In this document: piece after piece, positions 1 to 10,431 of the stretch
How positions within the stretch are numbered: position 1 is the stretch's first letter
Layout of the letters: each line of letters starts with the position of its first letter
Assembly: GCA_019022495.1 (NCBI GenBank)
Contig: JAFEKR010000020.1
Span: 979,052-1,043,051 of the forward strand
Direction: 5' to 3'
DNA: 64,000 bases
Source of the DNA: Epichloe hybrida
Taxonomy: Eukaryota; Ascomycota; Sordariomycetes; Hypocreales; Clavicipitaceae
Translations under genes and position numbers: made by a program
Notes under the pieces: generated by a model
The model's database searches: none
The model's input: the letters and a program-made list of their open reading frames with translations, nothing else
Told to the model about the DNA's origin: nothing

Positions 1-1
1 T

Positions 2-500
2 ACTATAATTAAGTAGCTTTTAAGTAACTTATAGACTTAGTATAAAAAATATTATAACTAGAAGAGAACTTTAATAAGGTTTAAAGTTAATAACTATATT
101 TTATTATTAATAAAAAATATTAACCTAAGACACCCTAGTAAGAAGCTAGCTATAAAGTATCTAGGCCCTTATAAGATTAAAAAGGTAATTAGAAGTTATA
201 GATTAGCATATTAATTAAAATTACTACCTAGGACTTAATTATATAATATATTTAATATTACTAGTCTTAAACCTTTTAAAGAGAACTTAATAGATATAGA
301 AAATATATCCTTACTATAAGATACTATTAAAGATAATAAATAAGAGTTTAAAGTTAAGAGAATTATTTTATATTACTATAATAAAAGGCATTATAAATAT
401 CTAGTTAAATAAAAGGGCTATAATACTTTAAAGAATTCTTAGGTATTAAAAAGGGATTTTATTACTAGAGAAATTATTAATAACTATAAGTAATAGCTAA
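2..500 (+). mobile_element. Ty3/Gypsy chromovirus relic: integrase C-terminus and chromodomain
   Basis: One plus-strand frame (codons starting at 2, 122 and 392) can be followed for about 500 nt through RIP-made stops. Around 122-190 it reads like the conserved integrase tail with an RHPSKKL...KYLGPYKIKKVI pattern. At 392-480 it gives a chromodomain of the form YKYLVK-stop-KGYNTLKNS-stop, where the two stops replace the expected tryptophans of the YLVKWKGY...SW motif. TGG to TAA/TAG is what RIP produces. The element is truncated by the window start, so upstream pol is not visible. Confidence 0.75.
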
Positions 501-1049
501 GTAATAAAGTTAATATAAGGTAGTTATATCTTATAACTTAACACACTAAAGATATTAGAAAATAAAGTTAATTTACTTAGATAACTTAAATAATCTATTA
601 TATAGCTACTAAGTACTTATCCCTTTATAATAGAGTTAGCCCTTAAGACTACTAGTCCCTTATTATTATTAGTAGCTATAGAAGCTATAGAGAAAGAGGC
701 CTTAGAAGTATCTTTATTATTAGAATCTCTCTCTCTATATATATAAACCTAAAGTGCACTAAGGAGCTTAATAAGACTAATATATTTAAGTAAATTAATA
801 GTATTTAGTATAAACTACTAGTAAGTTAGTTAAGTATTAGCTATATATATTAAGAAAGCTTACCTTTAGGATATTCTAAGCTATAAAGTAAAGATAGTTT
901 ATAATATTAATCTAAGTCTCTAGATTTATAGTATTACTTAGTAATACTATTATAGTATATTTATTATATTTTACCTTATAAGTAGTATTAGTAAATATTT
1001 AAGCATAGTAAATATAACTATACTTATTAGAATTTTTATAAACTAAGAT

Positions 1050-1900
1050 AGTATTCTATAGCTTTTTCTTTATTTTTATAATAGGCTAGTAGTAAGTTAG
1101 TAGTAATCTAGTGTCTAGGAAATAGGATTATACTTACTTTATTTTAATAGTAATAGCTACCTTTAGGAGTAGCTTTAATAAGTTTAAATAGCCTATTATA
1201 AAGCTATATAATTTAAGCTAAAGTCTAGTAATATATTAGTAATAACTAGGTAGATTTTAGTTAAGAAAGATATACTATAATATAGTTTTTATTATTTTAG
1301 AAGTAATAAGTATATTTTATTAAATAGCCTATTAAATATTAGCTATAAAGAAGTAGTAAGTAAGTAAAGATATTATACTTAAAGACTTATTATATTTAGC
1401 TAGGAAGGTTTTTTTATTAATAAGGTATCCTAGAATCTTATAAGTACTATTTTTTAGGAGAATATTTTATATTATTACTTACTAATAATAGTATATATAA
1501 GAATTTTCTTTAAAGTTATTTTACTAGTAATAAGTTAGTAATAAAGACACTATAAGGATATAATAAACTTATAATAAGATTTTAGAAGAAGTTTACTTTT
1601 AAGGAGACTTTATAGGAGATTTCTTAGTTAATAGATTTTCTTAAGGTATTAATAAAGGTAAAGTTTAAGCATAAGACTTAGATATAGTAAACTAGCTATA
1701 AGTTAGCTATAATAGACTAGATAAGGAAGTTATACTAATAAGAGTATAAACTTATAAGCTAGATAAGAGTAAGAAACTAAGATAAATAAGGATAAATAAT
1801 AATAATAATTAGGGGCTAAAAGAGATTAGTAACTACTAAGTAATAGTAATAAGAGAGCTACTACTTAGCTAGTAAGGGTAACTTATAAGGTTAAGGGATA
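1050..1900 (-). mobile_element. Possible Copia-like integrase relic
   Basis: Read on the minus strand through many stops, part of this stretch (about 1130-1640) weakly resembles the Copia integrase region after the catalytic core (pattern ILIT...LPSYY...). The match is loose and could be chance in A/T-rich sequence. It lies in the same orientation as the gag-like frame at 2720-3520, so both may come from one element. Confidence 0.3.
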
Positions 1901-2420
1901 TTATAAAAGAAAGGAAAAGTATAAAAGGGGGGAAAAATTAGTCTCTTTTATATTAACCCTAGACCCCTTAAGTAATTTAATACACTATATATAGGTAATT
2001 TATAAATTATAATAATAACTATTAGCACTACTAAACATATATATGCCTAATAGCTATAAGCTTATAGTAACTATAATATAAGCCCTCTAGTTAGACTATT
2101 TAGAACCCTAGTATTAAGTACCTTATTTATTTAACTAATTATAAAAATTAACATAGGTTATTTATATTATTTTTTCTAGCTATATAATAGGTAATAATAT
2201 TTGTTTTACTATAGTAAAGCTACGTGTAAGCTACTATTAGAACATTACTAACTATAATAAGGGGTTATTTTTAATTAGTGGCATTATTATTATTATTTCT
2301 TTTTATTTACCTATGTATCTAGATATAAGGTGCCTTATTTTATTTTTTCCTTATAAAGCTCTAATATAGTAACTACGCCCTAAGTAAGTAGCTTATTTTA
2401 TAATTAAGGTTAATTATATA

Positions 2421-2704
2421 TAGGGGGGGTATTATATTAGGAGCGTAAAGGTTAAAGATAGGATATTTATTAAAGTAAGTCTTTAGAGAACCTTTAGGCT
2501 ATGTAAATAATAAAGAGGCTAGCTAGCTATAAGATAGCTATATGCTTATAAAGCAGGGTATTTATTAAAGACTACGCATATTATTAGTACTAGGTTAGAG
2601 ATTAAAACCTTCACGCACCCGCCCTAAGCTAGCATCTATCTAGCAGTGACTACAATAGTCTTAGCCATTACTTCGTTCTTAACCTTTTAGTGCAAGCCGT
2701 GACA
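2421..2704 (+). repeat. LTR-like segment with polypurine tract
   Basis: A run of seven G at 2423-2429 after TATATA looks like a polypurine tract. It is directly followed by TATTATATTAGGAGCG (TG to TA by RIP) and the segment closes with GTGACA at 2699-2704. A polypurine tract followed by TG...CA is the 3' LTR layout of Ty3/Gypsy elements. The last 150 nt keep CpG and other C-rich runs, so RIP is milder here. No second copy is in the window to align, and no clear target-site duplication flanks it. Confidence 0.45.
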
Positions 2705-2719
2705 CTTCTCTCCTAGAGT

Positions 2720-3520
2720 TACTATAAGTAAGTTATTTATTAGGTTTTATAAGGGGATAATAATATTACTACTTTTCTCTCTTTTCTCTAGCTTTTAACT
2801 TATAGCTTTTAATCTCTCTTATAGGTTCTCCTTTAGATATCTCTTAATATTATCTTTAGAGTTTTTCCTAACTTCCTAATCCTTAGGAGTAGCCTCTAGC
2901 TTATAAAGAGCTTTAAATAAATTATAGAATTCCTACTACTTTAATACATTATAAACGTTATAACTAGAGTATTTAGGGTACTTCCTTTACTCTAATCTAT
3001 TTTAACTATTTAATCTATTAGTAGTAATAGCATTATTAGCTAATTTTATTATTATTAAGCTCTAAGAAGCTTTATAGTCTCTTTTAAACTTACTAACTAC
3101 CTTAAGAAAGCTATTATTCTTTCCTTTACTTTAGTATTAAAGTTAAGAGAGTCTTATATATTCTTTAAAAGAGTCTTATAAATATACTTCCTAATCTTTA
3201 GTATTTACTTTAATAGGTTTATATACTTTATAAGGTTAAATTAAAGCTCTTTATATTTAAAGTTAAATTAGTCCTTTATATCTTTATAAGTAATCTTTTA
3301 ATCTTTAAGAGTATTAAGGTTATCTAGTGTAATCTTTAGTCTTAGACCTCTCTAGGGGTATATAGGTATTATAGGTTCTTTAAGTAATTTAACCTTATTA
3401 GGATTAATATACTCCTAAATACTATATAATTTTATATAGTTCTTAACCTAGGTAAACCACTTAATTTAATCCTTCTTTAATAATAATACTATATTTAAAG
3501 TTTCTTTAGATATTATAAAG
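2720..3520 (-). mobile_element. Copia-like gag relic
   Basis: A single minus-strand frame with RIP stops gives a pattern typical of LTR-element gag: IKWFT-stop-VKNYIKLYS followed by EYINPNKVKLLKEP, near 3480-3380, then a Lys/Glu/Leu-rich helical region to about 2750. The W...L..WEY(I/V)NP arrangement matches gag proteins of fungal Copia-like elements. The assignment rests on this pattern only. It is non-functional. Confidence 0.5.
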
Positions 3521-3840
3521 GGGAATATATTAGTTAACTAAAGTATAAGATAAGGGTTTTAACTAATTAATATAATAAAGGGGTAATTATCTTATAATAT
3601 AAGTAAGCATTAATTAATAATATTTAATAAAGCTTATATCTTTAATAATAATTAATAAAAATAGTAATAAAAGCCTCCTAGGCTTATAACTATTAAGATA
3701 AGGGTAAAAAAGGATAATAGAAAGTGTTTAATTTAGTTAATTAGAGGTATAAATAGCACCTAACTTTTATACCTAAAAGGTATATAGTATACTATAGTAA
3801 TAACTAGTTTACAGAGGTACTTCTAATATATTGTATTTAC

Positions 3841-4275
3841 TAATGTCTAACCTTGCGTTTTATCCCTATTAATGCGCGCTGCCCTCATATAACCTATGCT
3901 TCAAGGGAGCTCTCCCTGACACAAGGACATGGCTGCCAATAATTACATATGTGACATGAACTCTGCCACCATTGACCAAGCACATGAGAAGATTTTTCTT
4001 GCGTCTTGCCACAGCCGCCGACCAGCCGCCAGCCCAATAGGACAACAAAACCGAGAAAAGCACCCAAAATTTCTCCTTCTTCTTCGCCTTCGTGTTAAGA
4101 ATCCTTTGCTGCGCAACCCTCTCCTCTTTACTCATCACCTTGATAGTGCATGTACAGTTTTTGATTATACAAGCCGCTCATCCCAGCGTCAACGTAGTAC
4201 ATACAATTCATCCCGTCCCGTCGGGTACAACATCGTCCGCGCTGTCATTCCATGACTGCCTCTCATGCCAACTGC
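3841..4275. other. Intergenic, downstream of COQ3
   Basis: Base composition is normal from about 3850 on. It contains the presumed COQ3 3' untranslated region. Short open frames on both strands look like chance; nothing else is recognised. Confidence 0.6.
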
Positions 4276-5196
4276 TTACTTCATGCCGGTGCTCCTCCTC
4301 ACGGCAAAAAAGTAGTTGCCAACCTTCTCGCCCCCCCGCACTTCCTTCCATCCCAGCCCTGGAACATACATGACGCCCATGACTCTAGGACTGTCCCAAC
4401 CCTGGCCTATGAAGAACCGCCGCAGCTCCTCCTCGTTGATGTACTTGTCCCAATCGTGAGTCCCGCGCGGAACGATGCGCAAAAGATCCTCTGCCAGCAG
4501 ATTTGTCGTGAACCAGCTCATCCACGTTCTCGCAATCGTGCTCATGACCAGCCACCCACCGGGTTTGACAAACGGCCGGACTCGTTGCAGGAAGGGACCT
4601 GGCTCGTCGACATGCTCAATGACTTCGAATAAGGTGACGACGTCGTAGCGATCCTTGTTCTCCCGCGGCACCTCGAGTTCCTCGATCGAGTTCTGTCTGT
4701 AAAAGAGCTTGCCGCTTAGCGACGGATCCTTCTTTGCATGAGCCTTGGCAACGGACAGGACGGAGGGTGTCGGGTCAATCGCTGTGACTCGTTTCGTTGT
4801 GGGCAGCCGCGCAGCACTTTCAGCAAAGATGCCACCACCGCAGCCGATATCGAGGTAGGTCAAGGCCGAATCTTGTAACCTGGAAGCTGCCGTCTCGGGT
4901 CGCGATTGTAGGCAGCCCCTAATGAAGTCCTGCCGCACCGGGTTCATCAGGTGCAGAAGCCGGGACGAGCCGTGAGAATCCCACCACTCGGAAGCGAGGG
5001 CATTGAAATGCGAGACCTCCTGGGGGTTTACGGATGAAGAGGTCGAATGCCATTGCTGGCTCGTGGGCGGGCAAGCTTTGTCCGAGTGTACGCGGGGACA
5101 GGCGTTGCCTCGCGCAGGGGCGCTCGAGTGCGGTGTCCTCACACGACCGAGGACGCGACCGACTGTTCTCAACGGCGGCGTCATGGGCGCTGTCAT
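4276..5196 (-). CDS. COQ3: Ubiquinone biosynthesis O-methyltransferase, mitochondrial
   Basis: Intronless 306-residue protein that should O-methylate ring hydroxyls of coenzyme Q precursors using S-adenosylmethionine, on the matrix side of the mitochondrial inner membrane in the CoQ complex. The first 50 residues are Arg/Ser-rich with few acids, as in a mitochondrial presequence. The SAM-binding motif YLDIGCGGGIFAE is at about 114-126. The COQ3-typical stretch TLFEVIEHVDEPGPFL and the later AEDLLRIVPRGTHDWDKYI block are both present. Length is normal for the family. A second in-frame ATG four codons in could be the true start. It is divergent from RIB3 across a 0.5 kb promoter region. Family assignment is secure from the ordered motifs. 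Confidence 0.93.
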   Translation of the reverse strand: MTAPMTPPLRTVGRVLGRVRTPHSSAPARGNACPRVHSDKACPPTSQQWHSTSSSVNPQEVSHFNALASEWWDSHGSSRLLHLMNPVRQDFIRGCLQSRPETAASRLQDSALTYLDIGCGGGIFAESAARLPTTKRVTAIDPTPSVLSVAKAHAKKDPSLSGKLFYRQNSIEELEVPRENKDRYDVVTLFEVIEHVDEPGPFLQRVRPFVKPGGWLVMSTIARTWMSWFTTNLLAEDLLRIVPRGTHDWDKYINEEELRRFFIGQGWDSPRVMGVMYVPGLGWKEVRGGEKVGNYFFAVRRSTGMK

Positions 5197-5695
5197 GGGC
5201 GCTCAAGCTGATGCTGTCGAGGAACAGAGCTGGTTAGAAGTAGAAGCTGGAGGAGGGCGGAAGTCTGTGGGATATTATGAATTTCGTGAACTACCAGACC
5301 AGACCACACCAGCGACCAGCAGCAAGCACCCACCTGCGACTCTGCGAGTAAAAAAAGGCAGGCGCCGAGGACCCACTTGTGTGAGCGAGCTTCTGACCCG
5401 TCAATTGACGATGCCGCCCGGCACCGAGGAAAGCAGCCGCCCACCCGGTCGGTTCCTTCCCCTCCAGCACCCGCCAACGCCAACCAGCCCACCACTGCAC
5501 CACTGCACCACTGCACCACTGCACCACTGCACCACTGCACCACTGCACCACTGCACCACTGCACCACTGCACCACTGCACCACCGCCGCTGCTCACGGTT
5601 TGTTCCTCCAGTCATAAAGACAAAGCGACATCTCGTCACGGGCCCGGCTTCAGTCCTCTCGATACCTCCAATTCTCTCCGTCCTCACAACCCAAC
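5197..5695. promoter_or_regulatory. Divergent promoter region between COQ3 and RIB3
   Basis: About 500 nt separate the two start codons, so both promoters must lie here. The most striking content is a 9-bp tandem repeat at 5491-5583. No convincing TATA box was seen. Confidence 0.55.
5491..5583 (+). repeat. 9-bp minisatellite (CACTGCACC)n, about 10 copies
   Basis: Perfect or near-perfect head-to-tail copies of CACTGCACC fill 5491-5582. The array lies about 110 nt upstream of the RIB3 start codon, in the shared promoter region. It is translatable in several frames, which creates spurious open frames. Confidence 0.95.
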
Positions 5696-6512
5696 ATGAT
5701 GCCTGCTTCAACGATACCGACGAGTCAGTTCGACTCCATCCCCGACACAATCGAGGCTTTCCGTAAGTAGCCGCCCGGGCGTGTGCCTGCATTCGTCATA
5801 CGATGCAGTCTGTCTGCCCGTCTGTCTGTCCAATCTGCATGTACCCGTACCAGCCGGCGCTGAACAAAGTCCTTCCCCAGGCCGAGGTGAATTCATCCTG
5901 GCCCTCGACGACCCCGGCCGCGAGAATGAGGCCGATCTGATCATTGCCGCCGAGGACGTCACCACCGAACAGATGGCCTGGATGGTCCGCTACACCTCTG
6001 GCCTCATCTGCGCGCCCATCATGCCCTCGCGCGCCGACGCCCTCGAGCTGCCCGTCATGGTCTCGGCCAGCCAGGACTCCCGCGGCACCGCCTACACCAT
6101 CTCCGTCGACGCCGCCCACGAGTCCGTCACCACAGGCATCAGTGCCCACGACCGAGCCCTCTGCTGCCGCTCCCTCGCCAACCCCGAGTCCTCTTCCACC
6201 ACCTTCATCCGCCCCGGTCACATCCTGCCCCTGCGCGCCGCCCCCGGCGGCGTCCGCCAACGAAGAGGCCATACCGAGGCCGCCATCGAGCTCTGCCGTC
6301 TCGCCGGCAAGAACCCTGCCGCCGCCATCGCCGAGCTCGTCGAGGACGGCGAACCCACGCCCGGACAGCCCACTCTCACCCGAGCTGGCATGATGAGGGG
6401 CGAAGAGAACATCGCCTTTGCCAGAAAGTGGGGTCTCAAGGTCTGCACCATTGCCGATCTCGTCGAGCACGTTGAGAAGATGGAGGGAAAGCTCAAGTCA
6501 AATGGGGTGTAG
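5696..6512 (+). CDS. RIB3: 3,4-dihydroxy-2-butanone 4-phosphate synthase (riboflavin pathway)
   Basis: Converts ribulose 5-phosphate to 3,4-dihydroxy-2-butanone 4-phosphate plus formate, supplying the four-carbon unit of riboflavin. Model: exons 5696-5762 and 5881-6512, 232 residues. The donor GTAAGT at 5763 and the acceptor CCCCAG ending at 5880 rebuild the codon for Arg in RRGEFILALDDPGRENEADL. That block carries the acidic metal-binding RENE signature (DPGRENEADL here). The second signature, QRRGHTEAAIELCRLAG, holds the conserved His. Length matches monofunctional fungal RIB3; there is no fused GTP cyclohydrolase II domain. The start has two consecutive ATGs. The frame is intact. It converges with the ataxin-10 homologue downstream. 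Confidence 0.93.
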
Positions 6513-7191
6513 GAGGAAACTTAAAGGAAGAAATACCATGTGTTACAAGACGAAGAGAAGGAAACCCACAAGAAAAAATAAAAATTTGAGAAAGGAATGC
6601 CGCCTCCGACCAAACGCGGACTTGCAGTGACGACGACCTTCCGAAAATATTCAAGGGGGGAGAAGGAGTATAGGGAACAGAAAGTACCCAATTCCATTTG
6701 GTCGGCTATTGATGAAAGGTCCCCTGGGGACCCCTCTGTATCTAGTTTTCGCAGTGTTCGCTTCTCTACACTGTATGGGGATTGCAATCTACGAAACGAG
6801 GTTGTTTCTAAAGCAAAGGGGCTGCGCACCAATGCACTTTTGGTTTTACTTTTCCCGGGTTCCACTGATTTGTTCGAGCCCTCTTCTGTGTATAGAAGTT
6901 ATTATTCTTGCATACGTCTCAATAAAGCATGTATTTGACACTGGAAAGAAAGCAGAGGTGATAATAAAACTCGCAGATTTTTCGTACCCCCAATCCCAGA
7001 GTGCGATGTATGCATGTTCCATGTTCCATTGTACGTGTACGCCTACGAATGCTGTCATGATGCATGCTTTGAGAGAAGGGAGTAAAAGAAAGAGAGATAT
7101 CAAACGCCTCGACAAAGAATGAATACATGCCGTGAGTATGAAGACGAAGAAATCGAGGCAACACGCCAGGGGAGGAGGGGGATAAATCGAC
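6513..7191. other. Intergenic between convergent RIB3 and ataxin-10 homologue
   Basis: The 680 nt hold the 3' regions of two convergent genes. There are A-rich stretches and an AATAAA-like signal near 6920. No further coding signal is supported. Confidence 0.55.
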
Positions 7192-10100
7192 CTATGCCAT
7201 GAAATTATCCTCCAGACTTCTCCCCGTCGCCACAGCCCCGTGACCCAACCTCATATTCGCAGCCTTGTTCAAGAAGTCGCCCTCTTCATCCACCACCTCG
7301 CCGACTACGCGTCCCGCGCCCGTCCCGCTTCTCACCTGGATCTTGACCTCGCCTTCGATGCCGTCCATTCTCAGCGACGACACTACCGAACCAGGAGGGG
7401 GGGTTTCAGTCCAGGCTGAGGCGACATGCTGACGAGCTCTCTGAAGAAATTGTTGGCTGCTTCGCATCCGTCCAGAAGCCACTTGAGACAGATGGTGACG
7501 CGCTCCTTTGCAAACGGGTTGTGGTCATCGTACGCGCAGCTGTTAAGGAGAGGCACAATGCCGTTGAACTTGATCATTTGGGATTGTACGAGGGGATTGC
7601 CAGGGCTGCTTTGCCCGGCGGCCGGTTGGAGAAGCGTGGCGAGGATGGTGAATATTTGGCCCTTGATGCCGGGCCAGGGGAACTTGTGAGCAGATTCTTG
7701 GACGGGCGGTGGGAGGGAGGGGGAAGGAGATGAGGGCTCTGCGGCATAGGGCCGCTCGATCATCGGGTTAGTATTGTTCAGGCTGGGGATCGGAGGACTC
7801 GGTTTCGTCTTGGGCGAGCGCCTGGGCAGTTCTATCAAGGGTTTCTTGGCAACACCTGCTTCGAGGCCGCTTAGTATGGCGATGAGGTCGTAGACCGTCT
7901 CCCACTCAATGAGCTTTGTGCGCGTATCCGTCATTTCGGCAACTGTGGTGAGGAAATCTAGATATTGCGCGAGACCGTCCTTGGCACGCTCCATATCCCA
8001 GCTGTCGACGGGAAATTCGGCCGAATCACATTTATCCTCGCGAATTTGGGCCTGCAGGTGCATCAACGCGGCACACTCGGGCACAACGCGCGTGCGAAAG
8101 AAGCTGAAGAAGAAGTGGACGAGCTTGATGTCTCTGGACTGGTCCTTTTCATGGGGTAAAGGACTACTGTTGCTGACGCCGGCGTTGCCACCACTAGGAG
8201 CAGCATTGGTAGTAGTCGCAGGAGTGACAGGGTTGTTACCATTACTAGGATTGGTGCTGATATGCGCGGCGTTGTTGGTAGCAATACCAGCGGTGTTATT
8301 GGCATTGTTGTTGAGTCTGGCCCTGAACATGTGGCTGACAAGTCGTAGAAGGACAGTTTGCGCGGGGGAAATTATATCCTTGGGAATGCGAAGCGAGTTC
8401 CATGCATATGGAATCAAGGCACTGTGGTGAAGAGCCTCCACTATCTGAGTAGTAACCTGAAAGATGAGCGACTGTTCATCTTTGTCCCAGACGGCAATGA
8501 AGACGAGAAGCTCTCGCAGCAGACTCTTGCCGCAGTCCAACGCTAGAAACATTCTGCATCTGGTTTTTTGCAGGTTCTCTCCAGCACGGGTGAGACCAGA
8601 TCCCGCGTTGTCCAGGATGCAAGACTTGACAATCATATGCAATGCTTCAATCTGCTTCGGGTCAAGGATGTTGGGCACTTCAGTAAGGAGCCCGTTCAAG
8701 GGCCCCTCGCCATAGGACTCATCGTCATCTTCATCATCTATATCATCGTAGTCATGGCCATAGTCGTGCATATGGTCATGGTGGTCATGGTGGTGGTGGT
8801 GGTGATGATGATGATGATGATGATGATGGTCATGGTGGTGCTCACATCCAACGTCGTGCTCAAGGTCGTGGTCGTGGTCATTATGATGCTCACAGGTGTG
8901 GCCGTGGTCGTGGCCGTGGCCGTGGTCATGATCATGCGCGTGTTCGTGTTCGTGTTGATGGTCATCATCATCTTCTTCCTCTTGGTCATGATGGTGATGA
9001 CACCCAAAACACTCAGGACAGTGATGACAATGGTCTTGTTCTGACAGCTCGTCGTCGGCAACTTCAGGGGGCGGTGAATGATCGCCATGGTATGAGTGAG
9101 AGTATCGATGAATCAAGTTCGTCTTGCAATGCTCGGCTCGAGATTGTGCGAATTCCACCGACGGCGTGTGCACAGTCCATTCTTCATAGTTGGTCCGCGC
9201 TCGCAACCACCAAGTATCAATCTCTCGGGACACGCGACCATAAGCCTTGTCCTGCTCGAACTTGTCTGTCTCGTCCGGTTTCCACACAGGATTGATCTTC
9301 TCGTTGCCGTCCCCAACGTCGCCGGGCATATTGACAGTACCTTCGGGCAGCCAGTTCCAAGCCAGCGGTCGGATAGGCGCCAGATTGCCGGGTGATTTGT
9401 CGGACTGGTTCTCCGCGTAGTCCTTGAGTAGCTTTCTAGCCGTGTCGCACATCTTCGAGTTCCGCTCCAGCCAATGTTGAACCTGCTGTTTGGCCACGTC
9501 TGGCCTGAACCCAGAGCCGTCGCCGACTCCTTCATCCTGGCCACCAAAGGCACTCTCGTCCTCGTCGAAAAGGACGTCAAACCAGAAGGACATCTTATTG
9601 CGGTCATGCTTGGCGGTCCAATTGTGCGCTTGCTGCAGGGAAGTGACGAGCAGCTTCTTGTCTACCAGGGTTCACTCATTAGAACAGAGTCAAATCCTGT
9701 AGAGGAAGGGAAATACTTCGCACTCACATAGCTCAGTGATATCAGCCAGCTTGAGCCTCTGGGTCTCGTCCAGGATCTCCCCATCGTACCCTTTACTCGT
9801 GACATTTACGCAAAGGATGATGGTCTGATACACCATCTGGTCAAAGTGCACAGCCGCACATATATCCTGCGGAACTTCCGGCTCAGCATTGACCAAAAGA
9901 TTCCTCGCAATGTGCATCAACTTGATCAAGGTCCCAATGTCCTCTTTCATACTGGCGTGGTTCATGACGATCAAGGCTGTGCTCTCCTGGGGGGTGACGC
10001 CTTTCTCGGGATCGTTCAAGCTCGACAGCGGCCCCACCGCCCTGGTCGTAAGGCTAGGAATGGCAGCGGCAAATATCCTGGTGAGCCATATCCAGATGGC

Positions 10101-10431
10101 AACATTGCGAGACAATGCCTCTCTATGCAGAACAACGATGGTCCAGGTCAGCACGTGCTCTTCAGTTTGGAAATGGAAAAAAGGGGGGAAAGAGATGCAG
10201 GAGAACTGGTTACACGCACCGGGACGTCCTCAGAGTATGTGTCTTCTCTAGCGTTTTCGAAATCATGGAGCTCACTCGAGCCGCAGTCTGGGGTCCCATA
10301 GGGGGAGAACGGGTGAAATGGCCCTCGAGGCAGATAAGAGCTGCGGAGAAGCATCGCTCCTCAATGGATTCGCCCGTGCTGTCATCTCCAGTGCCGGGAG
10401 TCGGCGACGTGCCGTCTGCTAGCAGTGTCAT
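7192..10431 (-). CDS. Ataxin-10 / CTR86 homologue with His-rich insert; two frame breaks
   Basis: Large armadillo-type protein of the ataxin-10 family (yeast Ctr86); the molecular role in fungi is poorly known. Best model: 10431-10220, 10157-9728 and 9661-7192, about 1037 residues. Introns 10158-10219 and 9662-9727 have GTGCGT and GTGAGT donors. The C-terminal block (KFNGIVPLLNSCAYDDHNPF then CLKWLLDGCEAANNFFREL) is the ataxin-10 signature. A roughly 97-residue His/Asp/Cys-rich segment sits near residues 424-520 (DNA 8742-9032). The frame breaks twice: in the C run near 10295-10300, and in a seven-G run at 7397-7403. One extra base at each restores a consistent model to the stop at 7192. These are either assembly errors or a decaying gene. 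The start ATG at 10431 is the best candidate but not proven. It is divergent from the MTA phosphorylase gene. Confidence 0.8.

Larger units (their letters stand above)
1..3840. repeat. RIP-degraded AT-rich retroelement block
   Basis: This block is overwhelmingly A+T, with CpA and TpG dinucleotides nearly absent over long stretches and stop codons in every frame. That is the signature of repeat-induced point mutation (C to T mainly at CpA), known from filamentous ascomycetes. Retroelement protein traces are still readable once stops are ignored; they are listed separately. No intact gene is present. Composition changes abruptly to normal coding-type DNA near 3840. Confidence 0.85.

Noticed and set aside
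5193..5792. Val/Trp/Cys-rich and His/Thr-rich frames over 5193-5792
   Set aside because: They are translations of the 9-bp minisatellite and flanking promoter, not genes.
8568..9088. Val/Met-rich and Thr/Met-rich frames opposite or overlapping the His-rich segment
   Set aside because: They arise from the repetitive CAT/CAC codons of the ataxin-10 homologue read in other frames.
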